The notes under the pieces: model-generated
The model's database searches: none
Told to the model about the DNA's origin: nothing
The model's input: the letters and a program-made list of their open reading frames with translations, nothing else
Shown: in pieces, positions 15,519 through 25,509 of the stretch
Numbering within the stretch: the stretch's first letter is position 1
Layout of the letters: the number at the start of each line of letters is the position of its first letter
Made by a program: the position numbers and the translations under genes
Assembly: GCA_036782755.1 (NCBI GenBank)
Contig: DAIPYL010000001.1
Coordinates: forward strand, 39,867 to 103,866
Source of the DNA: Jeotgalicoccus sp036782755
Lineage (GTDB): Bacteria; Bacillota; Bacilli; Staphylococcales; Salinicoccaceae
Direction: 5' to 3'
DNA: 64,000 nucleotides

Positions 15519-17183
15519 GTGCTGCTCAGATTAAGTGTGCAGAATTTTGCCGTACTTGAAAATATCGAACTGGATTTTTCCAGGGGAATGACCGTGTTTA
15601 CCGGTGAATCAGGTGCCGGTAAATCTAAAATTATAGAAGCCATCAGTTATTTGGAAGGACGCCGCGCATCTGCTGACGATATTCGTTACGGAAGCAGCGG
15701 CGCTGTCATTGAAGGCGTCTTTGATTTTCCCGTCAATGATAAACTCAGCAGTATGCTGAATTCACTCGGTATTGAAGAAGACGAATTATATATCGTAAGA
15801 CGCGAAGTGATGGCCAGCAGTAAAAGTCTGATTAAAATTAATAATCAGATGGTCACACTGAATAATTTAAAACAGATTATGTCACTTGTATTATCTATTC
15901 ACTCGCAGTCATCACAAGCTGAAGTACTGCAAAAAAGCGAACAGATAGAATACCTCGACCGCTATATCGGTCTTGGCAAAGAAAGTATTTTTACAGAATA
16001 CCAGAAACATTATGAAGCATATCAGTCGGTTAAACAGCGTATCGAAGAACTCGAATACAAGGACCGCAACCGCCTGACACAGCTTGAGCTGTTAAAAATG
16101 CAGCATGCCGAACTGTCGGCACTCGAACTGAAAGAGGATGAAGAGGAAGAGCTTGAACAGGAGCTTGAGTTTTTATCCAACTACGAAAATATTCACGGTG
16201 CACTCAGCCAGATTAAAGCGCTGCTCGTCAGCGAATATCCGCCGCAGGGCATGCTTTATAATATTAATCAGTCACTGGACACCGTGACTAAATTCGACGA
16301 GTCTTATACATCTTATAAAGATACACTGATGGATGCATATTATCTTTTAACAGAGCTGAATTCACACGTGTCGAATGATCTGACTTCAATCGATTACGAT
16401 GCCGAACGTCTGAATGCTGTTCAATCGCGCTTAAATCAGTTTAACCAGCTGAAACGCAAATTTACGAAAACCTATTCAGGTCTGATTGAATTTCAAGCGG
16501 AGCTGCAGGAAGATATCGATGACCTTGAAAATATTTCGCAGTCATTTACGAGACTTGAAGAAGAGCAGAAAGAACTCTATGAGAAAATGGAGCAGTCCGC
16601 AATGAAACTTCATAAGTACCGCGGTGAGCGCAAGCATTTTCTTGAGAGCAAACTTCGCCGTGAACTGAGCGAGCTCGAAATGCCGAACGTGCAGTTTGAA
16701 ATCAGTTTAAAAGAATCACACTTTAATACGCTCGGATTTACCGACGTTGAGTTTTTAATTGCAACCAACAAAGGCGAACCGTTAAAACCGCTGAATAAAA
16801 TTGCATCGGGCGGGGAAGTGTCGCGTGTCAGTCTGGCACTCAGAACTATATTCTCTGAATTCGACAGCGATTCGATGATTATTTTTGATGAAATTGATAC
16901 AGGGGTAAGCGGGCAGGTTGCTGCACGCATGGTAGAAAAGATGAAACTGTTATCCAAGCAGCGCCAGGTACTTGCAATTTCGCATCTGCCGCAGGCGGCA
17001 GCAACTGCAGATCATCTTCTTCATGTTGAGAAAAACACTAAAGGCGAGCGTACACATTCGACCGCAGCCTATCTTCAGTACGAAGATAAAATTGAAGAAA
17101 TTGCACGCATGATCAGCGGTTCGAAAATTACTGAAGCCGCACGTCTCAATGCTGCAGAATTGCTAAAATCCAGTGAAGATTAA
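15519..17183 (+). CDS. recN: DNA repair protein RecN
   Basis: 554-residue SMC-like ATPase recruited early to double-strand breaks. Walker A is GESGAGKS at about residue 31, followed by two long coiled-coil arms (about 155-245 and 320-380), ABC signature IASGGEVSRVSLAL and Walker B MIIFDEIDTGVSG. Of two in-frame GTG codons, I prefer 15519: it gives the family-typical N-terminus MLLRLSVQNFAVLE and has GGGGTG 6-7 bases upstream. The stop codon overlaps that of the convergent minus-strand gene. Confidence 0.95.
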   Translation: MLLRLSVQNFAVLENIELDFSRGMTVFTGESGAGKSKIIEAISYLEGRRASADDIRYGSSGAVIEGVFDFPVNDKLSSMLNSLGIEEDELYIVRREVMASSKSLIKINNQMVTLNNLKQIMSLVLSIHSQSSQAEVLQKSEQIEYLDRYIGLGKESIFTEYQKHYEAYQSVKQRIEELEYKDRNRLTQLELLKMQHAELSALELKEDEEEELEQELEFLSNYENIHGALSQIKALLVSEYPPQGMLYNINQSLDTVTKFDESYTSYKDTLMDAYYLLTELNSHVSNDLTSIDYDAERLNAVQSRLNQFNQLKRKFTKTYSGLIEFQAELQEDIDDLENISQSFTRLEEEQKELYEKMEQSAMKLHKYRGERKHFLESKLRRELSELEMPNVQFEISLKESHFNTLGFTDVEFLIATNKGEPLKPLNKIASGGEVSRVSLALRTIFSEFDSDSMIIFDEIDTGVSGQVAARMVEKMKLLSKQRQVLAISHLPQAAATADHLLHVEKNTKGERTHSTAAYLQYEDKIEEIARMISGSKITEAARLNAAELLKSSED

Positions 17184-17200
17184 TCTTCACCGGATTTTTT
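17167..17200. terminator. Bidirectional terminator between recN and the DUF2627-like gene
   Basis: AATCCAGTGAAGAT pairs with ATCTTCACCGGATT around a two-base loop, with T7 downstream on the plus strand. It includes the ends of both convergent genes. Confidence 0.8.
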
Positions 17201-17437
17201 TGTTTGTTTCATGAAACGTTCCTGAGCACGTTTATTTTTACGTTCGCGGTAGAGCAGATAGCCTCCGATAAACCAGATTCCAAGTGCGGTCATAATAAGA
17301 CCTGCGAAAAACTGCAGGGCAGTGTACGTAAACGGATCGATAACGATACCGAATATACTGTCGCGCATCAGTTTGATGCCAACCCCCGCAATAATTCCGG
17401 GAATGACCAGTATTATTAAAGCGATTATTTTCAGCAT
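17180..17437 (-). CDS. Small membrane protein, DUF2627-like (YqzF)
   Basis: 85 residues with two membrane segments (about 3-23 and 38-62, the second containing FFAGLIMTALGIWFIGGYL) and a basic, hydrophilic C-terminal tail. Position next to the branched-chain acid operon matches B. subtilis YqzF (DUF2627). Start chosen at the ATG with ACAGGAG 8 bases upstream; a longer in-frame start 14 codons earlier lacks such a site. Its TAA and the recN TAA share the bases TTAA. Function unknown. Confidence 0.75.
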   Translation of the reverse strand: MLKIIALIILVIPGIIAGVGIKLMRDSIFGIVIDPFTYTALQFFAGLIMTALGIWFIGGYLLYRERKNKRAQERFMKQTKKSGED

Positions 17438-17674
17438 AGTAATTCTCCTGTAATCATTTCTAAATATATTATACATCAAAGTGAAGAAAGTAAAATTTAT
17501 AATTTATGAAACATCTATGAAATAACACGTTGAAATATTCTCAATACTTAAACATTTTTAATACGCTTTTCTTTTACTAAAAATAATTGTATGCTTTTTG
17601 TAAGGGCTTTCAGAAGGGGTCCGGCAAATGTAATTATCCGAAATATTGTATAATAATCCTGAGGAGGCGAATTC

Positions 17675-18580
17675 ATGAATTTTGATGAAACACTAAAAAT
17701 TAATTCCAGCACCCGGGCATCAATTGCACTCGTCAAAGCGGCCTCGGAAGATCTGCTTGAACTGGTCATTGAGTCTGCACAGGAACTCAATATAACATGG
17801 CATCTTTTTGATGATGAACAGACATTAACAGAGATGTTTAAAAAATTGAACTATGATTATGCATTACATAATGTAACCATTCACCACAGCACGGATGATC
17901 AGGACGCAGCACAGAAAGCCGGCCGGTTTACTTCAGACGGCGGGGCAGATGTACTGATGAAAGGTCTGATCTCAACTGGCGTTATTTTAAAAGCAGTATT
18001 AAACAAAAAATTGAAACTGCTGGATCAGGAACTGCTGTCACATGTTGCACTGTTCAGTTTGCCGAATTACCATAAACCGGTAATTATCAGCGATGCAGCG
18101 ATGAATATCGATCCGGATACAGAAACTAAAATTAAAATAATAGAGAACACAATTACCGCAGCAGGCAGGCTCGGCATAGCAAAACCGAAAATTGCCCTCC
18201 TGTCCGCAGTCGAAAAAGTGAATGAAAAAATAGCTTCTACCGTCACAAATGATACAATAGTGACGGCTCATAATTTTAAAAATGCAATAATCGACGGGCC
18301 GATGCAGTACGATCTTGCAATGAGCAAATCAGCTGCAGAAATTAAAGGTTACGATTCAGCCGTGGCAGGCGATGCCGATATACTTATTATGCCGCACATC
18401 GATGCAGGCAACATACTGTATAAAGCATTGGTTACAACTGCCGGCGCTCATGTGGCAGGTATGATTACAGGACTTAAAGTTCCTTTCATACTGACTTCAC
18501 GTGCAGATTCAAAAGAAGAGAAGTATAATTCAATTAAATTAGCAATTAAAATGATGGAACACAACCAGGAGGATGTTTAA
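17675..18580 (+). CDS. ptb: Phosphate butyryltransferase-like (phosphate branched-acyltransferase)
   Basis: 301 residues of the phosphate acetyl/butyryltransferase family, with GGADVLMKGLISTGVILKAV, SDAAMNIDPD and the C-terminal LIMPHIDAGNILYKAL and ILTSRADS. It converts acyl-CoA (here probably isobutyryl-, isovaleryl- or 2-methylbutyryl-CoA) and phosphate to acyl phosphate. AGGAGGCG is a strong ribosome binding site. First gene of a seven-gene operon; TATAAT at 17649 may be its -10. I see no bkdR-type activator next to it. Confidence 0.94.
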   Translation: MNFDETLKINSSTRASIALVKAASEDLLELVIESAQELNITWHLFDDEQTLTEMFKKLNYDYALHNVTIHHSTDDQDAAQKAGRFTSDGGADVLMKGLISTGVILKAVLNKKLKLLDQELLSHVALFSLPNYHKPVIISDAAMNIDPDTETKIKIIENTITAAGRLGIAKPKIALLSAVEKVNEKIASTVTNDTIVTAHNFKNAIIDGPMQYDLAMSKSAAEIKGYDSAVAGDADILIMPHIDAGNILYKALVTTAGAHVAGMITGLKVPFILTSRADSKEEKYNSIKLAIKMMEHNQEDV

Positions 18581-18581
18581 T

Positions 18582-19679
18582 ATGATTTTTACTGAAATGG
18601 AACAGGGCGATTACGAACAGCTGGTTTTCTGCCAGGATAAAGCAAGCGGACTTAAAGCAATTATTTGTATCCACGATACAACACTTGGACCGGCCCTCGG
18701 CGGAATCAGATTCTGGAATTACGAGCATGAAGAAGAAGCAATCACAGATGTGCTCCGTCTCGCTAAAGGAATGACATACAAAAACGCAGCTGCAGGACTT
18801 AACCTCGGCGGCGGTAAAGCAGTCGTTATCGGCGACGCTTCAAAAGACAAATCAGAAGCTTTCTTCCGTTCACTCGGACGTTATATTAACAACCTCGGCG
18901 GACGCTACATCGCAGCAGAAGATGTCGGCACAACTGTTGAAGACATGGACTTCATTTATCAGGAAACTGATTATGTATGCGGCGTCAGCGAAGCATACGG
19001 TTCAAGCGGCAACCCAAGTCCATTTACAGCACTTGGTTTATTTGCAGCAACACAGCGTACAGCGAAAGAAGCTTTCGGCAGTGATGACTTAACAGGTAAA
19101 ACAGTATCTGTGCAGGGTGTCGGCAACGTAGCATACAGCTTGTGTAAACACCTGCACGAAGCAGGCGCGAAATTAATCGTGACTGATATTAACGACGCAG
19201 CAGTACAGCGTGCAGTTGATGATTTCGGTGCAGAAGCTGTCGGTCTTGATGAGATTTACAGCGTTGATGCAGATATCTTTGCACCATGTGCACTCGGCGG
19301 AATTTTAAACGACGACACGATTCCAAAGCTTAAAGTTAAAGCGATTTGCGGAAGTGCAAACAACCAGCTGCTGGACATTGAAAAACACGGTCAGATGCTG
19401 CAGGATGCGGGCATCGTGTACGCACCGGACTACGTAGTTAACTCAGGCGGCGTAATTAACGTAGCTGATGAGCTTGAAGGTTACAACAGAGAACGTGCAA
19501 CTGCGAAAGTTAAGGAAGTATACAATCAGCTCGACAAAATCTTCACGATTGCAAAAGATGAAAACATTTCACCGCAGCACGCTGCAGACCGCATGGCGGA
19601 ATCGCGTATTAAAGCAATCCAGAACGTGAAGAGCGTATACACTCAAACTGATAAAAACATCCTTTCCGGAAGAAAATAA
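18582..19679 (+). CDS. bcd: Leucine dehydrogenase
   Basis: 365-residue member of the Glu/Leu/Phe/Val dehydrogenase family. It deaminates Leu, Ile and Val to branched 2-keto acids with NAD. Seen: GPALGGIRFW, the catalytic Lys region AGLNLGGGKAVVIG, and the Rossmann motif VQGVGNVAYSLCKHL. The ATG at 18582, one base after the ptb stop, has AGGAGGATG upstream; the three codons before it in frame overlap ptb. It feeds the keto acid dehydrogenase encoded downstream. Confidence 0.96.
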   Translation: MIFTEMEQGDYEQLVFCQDKASGLKAIICIHDTTLGPALGGIRFWNYEHEEEAITDVLRLAKGMTYKNAAAGLNLGGGKAVVIGDASKDKSEAFFRSLGRYINNLGGRYIAAEDVGTTVEDMDFIYQETDYVCGVSEAYGSSGNPSPFTALGLFAATQRTAKEAFGSDDLTGKTVSVQGVGNVAYSLCKHLHEAGAKLIVTDINDAAVQRAVDDFGAEAVGLDEIYSVDADIFAPCALGGILNDDTIPKLKVKAICGSANNQLLDIEKHGQMLQDAGIVYAPDYVVNSGGVINVADELEGYNRERATAKVKEVYNQLDKIFTIAKDENISPQHAADRMAESRIKAIQNVKSVYTQTDKNILSGRK

Positions 19680-19681
19680 TA

Positions 19682-20764
19682 ATGAAAAAGTTTATACTTG
19701 TATTAAATCTCGGGAGTACAACGACTAAAGTTGCGCTCTTCCGGGATTTAAATTGCCATATAGTTAAGACCTACTCCCATGACAAGGGGCTAATCAGCCG
19801 GGGGATTAACGAGCAGAAGCCAGTACGCTATGAAACAATCATTCAATTTCTGAAAGAGTGCGAAGTTGCACCTGAAGAAATCAGTATCGTCGCAGCACGC
19901 GGCGGACTGCTGCAGCCGGTTGAAGGCGGCACGTATTTAGTTAACGAAGGTATGCTTAATGATTTAACTTCGGGTAAATACGGTGACCATGCTTCAAACT
20001 TAAGCGGCATTCTCGCAGCGGAGTTCTCAGCGAACTACAATATCGAAGCTGTCATTACAGATCCGGTTGTTGTTGATGAACTGTGTGTTCAGGCGCAGTA
20101 TACAGGCATTAAAGGCGTCAGGCGCACATCCATCTTTCACGCACTGAACCAAAAAGCGGTGGCTAGAAAATATGCAGCCAACATCGGCAGAAACTATGAA
20201 GATTTAAATTTAATCGTCATTCATATGGGCGGCGGCATTACAGTCGGTGCACACCATCTCGGACGCGTAATCGACGTAAATAACGGCCTGAACGGCGACG
20301 GGCCGATGAGTCCGACACGCGCAGGAAGTCTGCCGGTCAGCGGTTTGCTGAAGTATATTGAACAGCATAATTTATCACATGAGGAAATTAATAAACTGAT
20401 TTCAAAACAGGGCGGTCTGCTGTCTCATTTAAACACTGAAGATGTCCGTGATATTACTGCTGATATAAATAATGGCGACACACACAGCGCGGAAGTGCTG
20501 GAAGCGATGGCGTTCCAGATCGGCAAGGAAATCGGAGCGAAAGCTGCTGTCCTTCACGGTCAGATCGACCAGATTATCTTTACCGGCGGAGTCAGCTTCA
20601 GCGAATATGTAATGGACTTAATTAAACCTTATATTTCATTCCTTGCACCGATTACGATTTACCCGGGCGAGCTTGAAATGGAAGCACTGGCTTACGGTGC
20701 ATATACGATAGAACAAGACAGAAGTTTGCTTAAGACATACAAAGCGGAGGTTTCACATGACTAA
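19682..20764 (+). CDS. buk: Butyrate kinase (branched-chain acid kinase)
   Basis: 360 residues of the acetokinase family with LVLNLGSTTTKVALFRD, VAARGGLLQPVEGGTY, VIHMGGGITVGAHHLG, NGLNGDGPMSPTRAG and FTGGVSFS. It transfers phosphate from acyl phosphate to ADP, so ptb plus buk gain ATP from branched acyl-CoA. Start 2 bp after bcd; the end overlaps lpdA by 8 bp. Confidence 0.95.
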   Translation: MKKFILVLNLGSTTTKVALFRDLNCHIVKTYSHDKGLISRGINEQKPVRYETIIQFLKECEVAPEEISIVAARGGLLQPVEGGTYLVNEGMLNDLTSGKYGDHASNLSGILAAEFSANYNIEAVITDPVVVDELCVQAQYTGIKGVRRTSIFHALNQKAVARKYAANIGRNYEDLNLIVIHMGGGITVGAHHLGRVIDVNNGLNGDGPMSPTRAGSLPVSGLLKYIEQHNLSHEEINKLISKQGGLLSHLNTEDVRDITADINNGDTHSAEVLEAMAFQIGKEIGAKAAVLHGQIDQIIFTGGVSFSEYVMDLIKPYISFLAPITIYPGELEMEALAYGAYTIEQDRSLLKTYKAEVSHD

Positions 20765-22169
20765 AAATTACGATACAGTCGTTATCGGCGGAGGTACAGG
20801 CGGTTATGTTACTGCTATTAAACTCAGCCAGCTCGGCCATCAGGTCGCAGTCGTAGAGAAAAGCAGCCTTGGCGGAACATGCTTAAATAAAGGATGTATT
20901 CCGACGAAAAGCTTTTTAAAGAGTGCAGATGTCATCAACACGATGAAGAATGCAGATCTGTACGGTATTACACCAGAGAAGCCGTCATTTGAAATTGCAA
21001 ATATCATCGCACGTAAAGATGAGATTGTTAATAAAATGCAGAACGGTATTAAATATCTGCTCGATAAAAATAAAGTGGATGTATATGAAGGTACAGCAAC
21101 TGTGCTCGGACCGTCATTATTCTCGCCATTGGCTGGTGCTGTCAGCGTCAGTTATGAAGATGAGGAAAAAGAGAGCGAAATACTCGTGAATGATTTCGTC
21201 GTTATCGCTGCGGGTTCAAAACCTGCAGAACTTCCATTTATGCCATTTGACGGCAAAGTAATTTTATCGAGTGACGATTTAATGCATATGGAAGACGTCC
21301 CGGAAAAAATTGCTATTGTCGGCGGCGGAGTAATCGGTGTAGAATTCGCAACAGTGCTTAATGCATTTGGTGCAGATGTCACGATTATTGAAGCTGCAGA
21401 ACAAATTCTGCCGACGGAAGACAAAGACGTGGCACAGGCTGTTAAAAAATCACTTACTGAAAGTGGCGTAACAATCAGCACAGGTGTTAAACTTTCAAGT
21501 GAAGGCACCGTTATTAAAGAAGACAGCGTGTCGTTAACAATCGGCGATGAAGAAGCTGTATTCGATAAAGCAGTCGTTGCAATCGGACGTAAAGCAAACA
21601 CGGATGAACTCGGCCTGCAGAACACGAAAGTTAAAGTTGATAATGGTGTTGTCGAAGTTAACGAATTCCAGCAGACGAAAGAATCGCACATATACGCAAT
21701 CGGCGATGTCACTTCATCACCGCAGCTTGCACACGTGGCGATAGAAGAGGGATTAATTGCAGCAGAACACATTACTGACAATAACCCGCTTACTCTGAAT
21801 TACAGCAATGTGCCGAGATGCGTGTATACATCACCGGAGCTTGCTTCCATTGGTCATACCACTGAGCAGTTAAAAGCACAGAATACAGAGTTTAAAACAC
21901 ATAAATTACCGCTTTCTGCAATCGCAAAAGCAGTAATCGAAGATGGCGGGGAAGGCTTTATTAAATTAAATGTCTCACCGTCAGGAGATATTCTCGGCGC
22001 GTCGATTGTCGGCGCCAATGCGACGGAGCTGATCAACCAGCTGTCGCTTGCGAAGTTTATGGATGCATCGGCACTTGAGCTGTCGAGCGCGGTATTCGCT
22101 CATCCGTCAGTCGGGGAAATTATTAAAGAAATTGGACTCGATGCCGAAGGTATCGCAATTCACGTTTAG
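20757..22169 (+). CDS. lpdA: Dihydrolipoyl dehydrogenase, E3 of the branched-chain keto acid complex
   Basis: 470-residue flavoprotein disulfide reductase. FAD motif VIGGGTGGYV, redox-active disulfide GGTCLNKGCIPTK, NAD motif VGGGVIGVEFATVL, second FAD motif IYAIGDV, and C-terminal AHPSVGEIIKE with the catalytic His-Glu pair. It reoxidises the lipoyl groups of BfmBB. GCGGAGG precedes the ATG, which overlaps buk. Confidence 0.96.
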   Translation: MTKNYDTVVIGGGTGGYVTAIKLSQLGHQVAVVEKSSLGGTCLNKGCIPTKSFLKSADVINTMKNADLYGITPEKPSFEIANIIARKDEIVNKMQNGIKYLLDKNKVDVYEGTATVLGPSLFSPLAGAVSVSYEDEEKESEILVNDFVVIAAGSKPAELPFMPFDGKVILSSDDLMHMEDVPEKIAIVGGGVIGVEFATVLNAFGADVTIIEAAEQILPTEDKDVAQAVKKSLTESGVTISTGVKLSSEGTVIKEDSVSLTIGDEEAVFDKAVVAIGRKANTDELGLQNTKVKVDNGVVEVNEFQQTKESHIYAIGDVTSSPQLAHVAIEEGLIAAEHITDNNPLTLNYSNVPRCVYTSPELASIGHTTEQLKAQNTEFKTHKLPLSAIAKAVIEDGGEGFIKLNVSPSGDILGASIVGANATELINQLSLAKFMDASALELSSAVFAHPSVGEIIKEIGLDAEGIAIHV

Positions 22170-22182
22170 GAAGGTGAAATTC

Positions 22183-23178
22183 TTGTTATCATATAAAGAA
22201 ACAGATTTAACAGAAACAGATTTACAGGAAATGTACAAAACAATGCTTATCTCGCGCCGTCTTGACGAGCGTATGTGGTTATTAAACCGCGCAGGTAAAC
22301 TGCCGTTTGTCATTTCATGCCAGGGGCAGGAAGCGACTCAGGTCGGTGCTGCATTTGCACTCGATAAAGAAGTCGATATTATTAATCCTTACTACAGAGA
22401 CTTAGCACTCGTGACTCATTTCGGCATGACGCCGGAGGAGACGATGCTGTCGGCTTTCGCACGTGGGTCAGATGTGCAGAGCGGCGGACGTCAGATGCCG
22501 GGTCACTTCAGTAAAAAAGCGAGCAACATTATGACACAGGGCTCTGCTGTTACAACACAGATTCCACACGCTGTCGGTGCGAGCTATGCATTTAAGATGG
22601 ACGGAGAAAAACGCGTTTCACTGGCAACACTTGGTGAAGGTTCAACGTCACAAGGTGACTTCCACGAAGGCTTAAACTTTGCCGGCGTGCACAAGCTGCC
22701 GTTTATCTGTCTGATTGAAAACAATAAATATGCAATCAGTGTCCCTGCACATCTGCAGTATGCTGCTGATAAATTATCAGACCGCGCAATAGGTTACGGT
22801 ATGCACGGCGAACAGGTGGACGGCAATGATCCGATTGCTGTATACAAAGTCATGCAGAAAGCAAGAGAGCGTGCAATTAACGGCGAAGGCGCTTCATTAA
22901 TCGAAGCCATGTCCATCCGTTTAACACCGCACTCGTCAGACGACGATGATAAATACCGTGAAGCCGATGAACTGGCTAAAAATAAAGATATGGACTGCCT
23001 GGAATCATTCAAATTGTATCTGCTCGATGAGAAAGTTATCGATGAAGCATGGCTTGAAGAAATCGAAGCTGAAATTAAAGATACTGTAAACAAAGCGACG
23101 AAAGCCGCTGAATCTGCACCGTATGCAGAACCGGAACATACTTTAAAACACGTTTATGAGGAGGTAAACAATGGCTAA
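22183..23178 (+). CDS. bfmBAA: Branched-chain keto acid dehydrogenase E1 alpha
   Basis: 331-residue ThDP-dependent E1 alpha subunit. ThDP-binding motif GEGSTSQGDFHEGLNF ending at IENNKYAISV; phospholoop-like region SSDDDDKYRE. It decarboxylates 2-ketoisocaproate, 2-ketoisovalerate and 2-keto-3-methylvalerate. The start is TTG 22183 with AGGAAGGTG about 7 bases upstream; the open frame extends much further into lpdA without a better start. Overlaps bfmBAB by 8 bp. Confidence 0.95.
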   Translation: MLSYKETDLTETDLQEMYKTMLISRRLDERMWLLNRAGKLPFVISCQGQEATQVGAAFALDKEVDIINPYYRDLALVTHFGMTPEETMLSAFARGSDVQSGGRQMPGHFSKKASNIMTQGSAVTTQIPHAVGASYAFKMDGEKRVSLATLGEGSTSQGDFHEGLNFAGVHKLPFICLIENNKYAISVPAHLQYAADKLSDRAIGYGMHGEQVDGNDPIAVYKVMQKARERAINGEGASLIEAMSIRLTPHSSDDDDKYREADELAKNKDMDCLESFKLYLLDEKVIDEAWLEEIEAEIKDTVNKATKAAESAPYAEPEHTLKHVYEEVNNG

Positions 23179-24154
23179 ATTGTCTTATCTCGATGCAATC
23201 CGCGACGCACTCTTTGTCGCTATGGAACAAGATGATGATGTATTTGTCTTAGGTGAAGACGTTGGTAAAAAAGGCGGTGTCTTTAAAGTAACAGAAGGAC
23301 TTCAGGAGAAGTTCGGGGAAATGCGCGTACTCGATACACCGCTTGCCGAAAGTAATATTGTCGGTACGAGTGTCGGTGCTGCAATGATGGGTAAACGGCC
23401 TGTTGCGGAAATTCAGTTCGCTGAATACATTCTGCCTGCAGTAAATCAAATCTTAAACGAAGCGGCTAAGGTCCGTTACCGTTCAGATAACGACTGGAAT
23501 GCGCCAATGGTTATCCGTGCGCCGTTCGGCGGAGGAATCCACGGTGCGCTTTACCACTCACAGTCGATAGAATCGATTTTCGTGTCGACACCCGGACTTA
23601 AAGTTGTCGTGCCTTCAACACCGGCAGATGCCAAAGGATTATTAATGGCAGCGATTAAAGATAACGACCCTGTATTGTTCTTTGAACATAAGAAAGCATA
23701 CCGTCTGTTAAAAGGCGAAGTACCTGAAGGCGACTATACGATTCCACTGGGTAAAGCTGACGTAAAACGCGAAGGCGATGATATTACTGTTATTACTTAC
23801 GGACTGTGCGTCAACTATGCAATCCAGGCTGCAGAACAGCTTGCAAACGACGGCTATGAGGCGGAAATTCTTGATCTGCGCACACTTTATCCGCTGGATA
23901 AGGAAGCCATTATTAAAGCAGCATCCAAAACAGGGAAAGTACTTCTTGTAACTGAAGATAACCTTGAAGGCAGTCTGATTAGTGAAGTATCTGCAATTAT
24001 CGGTGAAAACTGTCTGTACGACCTGGATGCGCCGATTATGCGTCTTGCAGGACCCGATGTGCCGTCGATGCCGTATGCACCGCCGATGGAAGATTACTTT
24101 ATGATGAACCCTGAAAAAATTTACAATAAAATGCTCGAACTCAGTGAGTATTAA
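23171..24154 (+). CDS. bfmBAB: Branched-chain keto acid dehydrogenase E1 beta
   Basis: 327-residue E1 beta subunit. Family phrases: LGEDVGKKGGVFKVTEGL, DTPLAESNIVGTSVGAA, QFAEYILPAVNQI, RAPFGGGIHGALYHSQS and the C-terminal transketolase domain with LDLRTLYPLD. It forms the alpha2beta2 E1 with BfmBAA. GAGGAGG just upstream of the ATG, which lies inside the previous gene. Confidence 0.96.
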   Translation: MAKLSYLDAIRDALFVAMEQDDDVFVLGEDVGKKGGVFKVTEGLQEKFGEMRVLDTPLAESNIVGTSVGAAMMGKRPVAEIQFAEYILPAVNQILNEAAKVRYRSDNDWNAPMVIRAPFGGGIHGALYHSQSIESIFVSTPGLKVVVPSTPADAKGLLMAAIKDNDPVLFFEHKKAYRLLKGEVPEGDYTIPLGKADVKREGDDITVITYGLCVNYAIQAAEQLANDGYEAEILDLRTLYPLDKEAIIKAASKTGKVLLVTEDNLEGSLISEVSAIIGENCLYDLDAPIMRLAGPDVPSMPYAPPMEDYFMMNPEKIYNKMLELSEY

Positions 24155-24166
24155 GAGGTGACAAAC

Positions 24167-25429
24167 ATGACGGAAATTACAATGCCAAAACTCGGTGAAA
24201 GTGTTACCGAAGGAACAATAGAAAACTGGCTGGTCAAAGTTGGCGATCACGTCAGCGAATACGATCCGGTCTGTGAAGTCAACACAGCGAAAGTAACTGC
24301 CGAAGTGCCGTCAGTACACGACGGTATCATCACGGAGATTCTTGTTGAAGAAGGCGAAACAGTAGACGTCGGCGCTCCAATTTACAAAATTGAAATCGAC
24401 GGCGATGCTGCACCGGAACCTGAAGCAAAAGAGGAATCAGCTGAAAGCGAACCTGCAGAAAAACCTGTGAAACAGGAAAAACCTGCTGTTAAAAAACAGT
24501 CGGGCGACCGCAGATTATCACCTGTAGTGATGCGCTTAATCGGTGAGCACAATATTAATATTGATGAACTTTCAGGTACAGGCTTTAACGGCCGTATTAC
24601 TAAAAAAGATGTCGGGAAATATCTTGCTGACGGACCTGTTGAACAGCCGGCAGAGAAGGTGACAGAAAGCGCACCTGAGCATAAGAAAGAAGCTCCGGTA
24701 CAGAAGTCTGCAGCAGCATCTTCAGTGCAGAGCGGCGAAACGATTAAAGTATCAGGCGTGCGCAAGGAAATTGCGAGACGCATGGTTCAGTCTTCGACTG
24801 AAGTTCCTCATGCATGGCTGATGATGGAAGTTGACGCGACGAACATGGTCAACCTGCGCAACAAGCACAAAGCACGCTTTAAAGAGCAGGAAGGGTACAA
24901 CTTAACATTTTTCAGTTTCTTCGTTAAAGCTGTATCTGAAGTGCTTAAAGATTATCCAATCTTAAACAGTTCATGGGACGGTGACACGATTACTGTCCAC
25001 GATGACATCAACTTATCAATCGCTGTGGCGAATGAAGATAAGCTGTTCGTACCGGTCATTAAAAATGCCGATGAACGCTCATTAACGGGTATTGCAAAAT
25101 CAATCAGCACGCTTGCAAACAAAGCGCGCTCCAATAAATTAACAGGCGACGATATGGCCGGCGGCACGTTTACTGTAAATAATACAGGTGCATTCGGATC
25201 GGTTCAGTCGATGGGCATTATAAACCAGCCGCAGGTGGCAATTCTGCAGGTTGAATCAATCGTTAAAAAACCGGTGTTTATCGGAGATATGCTCGCAGCA
25301 CGCCATATGGTGAATCTGTGTCTGTCAATCGACCACCGTGTACTCGACGGATTAGTTGCAGGAGAGTTCCTGAAAGCAGTAAAAGAAAAAATTGAAAATC
25401 TTAATCCGGATGCTGATTCAGTTTATTAA
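24167..25429 (+). CDS. bfmBB: Branched-chain keto acid dehydrogenase E2 (lipoamide acyltransferase)
   Basis: 420 residues. Lipoyl domain (about 1-77) with the attachment Lys in CEVNTAKVTAEVPS, an acidic Pro/Lys linker, E3-binding domain (about 115-152, SPVVMRLIGEH and GFNGRITKKDV), a second linker, and the catalytic acyltransferase domain ending in LSIDHRVLDGLVAGEF with the active-site His and Asp. It gives branched acyl-CoA, the primer for iso/anteiso fatty acids. I use ATG 24167, which has GAGGTG 6 bases before it, rather than the GTG three codons earlier. Confidence 0.95.
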   Translation: MTEITMPKLGESVTEGTIENWLVKVGDHVSEYDPVCEVNTAKVTAEVPSVHDGIITEILVEEGETVDVGAPIYKIEIDGDAAPEPEAKEESAESEPAEKPVKQEKPAVKKQSGDRRLSPVVMRLIGEHNINIDELSGTGFNGRITKKDVGKYLADGPVEQPAEKVTESAPEHKKEAPVQKSAAASSVQSGETIKVSGVRKEIARRMVQSSTEVPHAWLMMEVDATNMVNLRNKHKARFKEQEGYNLTFFSFFVKAVSEVLKDYPILNSSWDGDTITVHDDINLSIAVANEDKLFVPVIKNADERSLTGIAKSISTLANKARSNKLTGDDMAGGTFTVNNTGAFGSVQSMGIINQPQVAILQVESIVKKPVFIGDMLAARHMVNLCLSIDHRVLDGLVAGEFLKAVKEKIENLNPDADSVY

Positions 25430-25439
25430 CTTTACAAAC

Positions 25440-25483
25440 AGTCATGCGCTCGCTAAAATAAACAGTACTGACATGACTTTTAA
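25440..25483 (+). terminator. Possible weak terminator after bfmBB
   Basis: AGTCATG pairs with CATGACT over a 25-base loop, followed by TTTTAATG. The stem is short and the loop long, so this could only attenuate transcription into the bacilliredoxin gene. Confidence 0.35.
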
Positions 25484-25509
25484 TGAGTCGTATAAAGGAG
25501 ATTTTCAAT

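Noticed and set aside
21152..21781. 209-residue minus-strand ORF
   Set aside because: Ser/Thr/Ile-rich mirror of lpdA, which has all flavoprotein motifs; typical antisense shadow.
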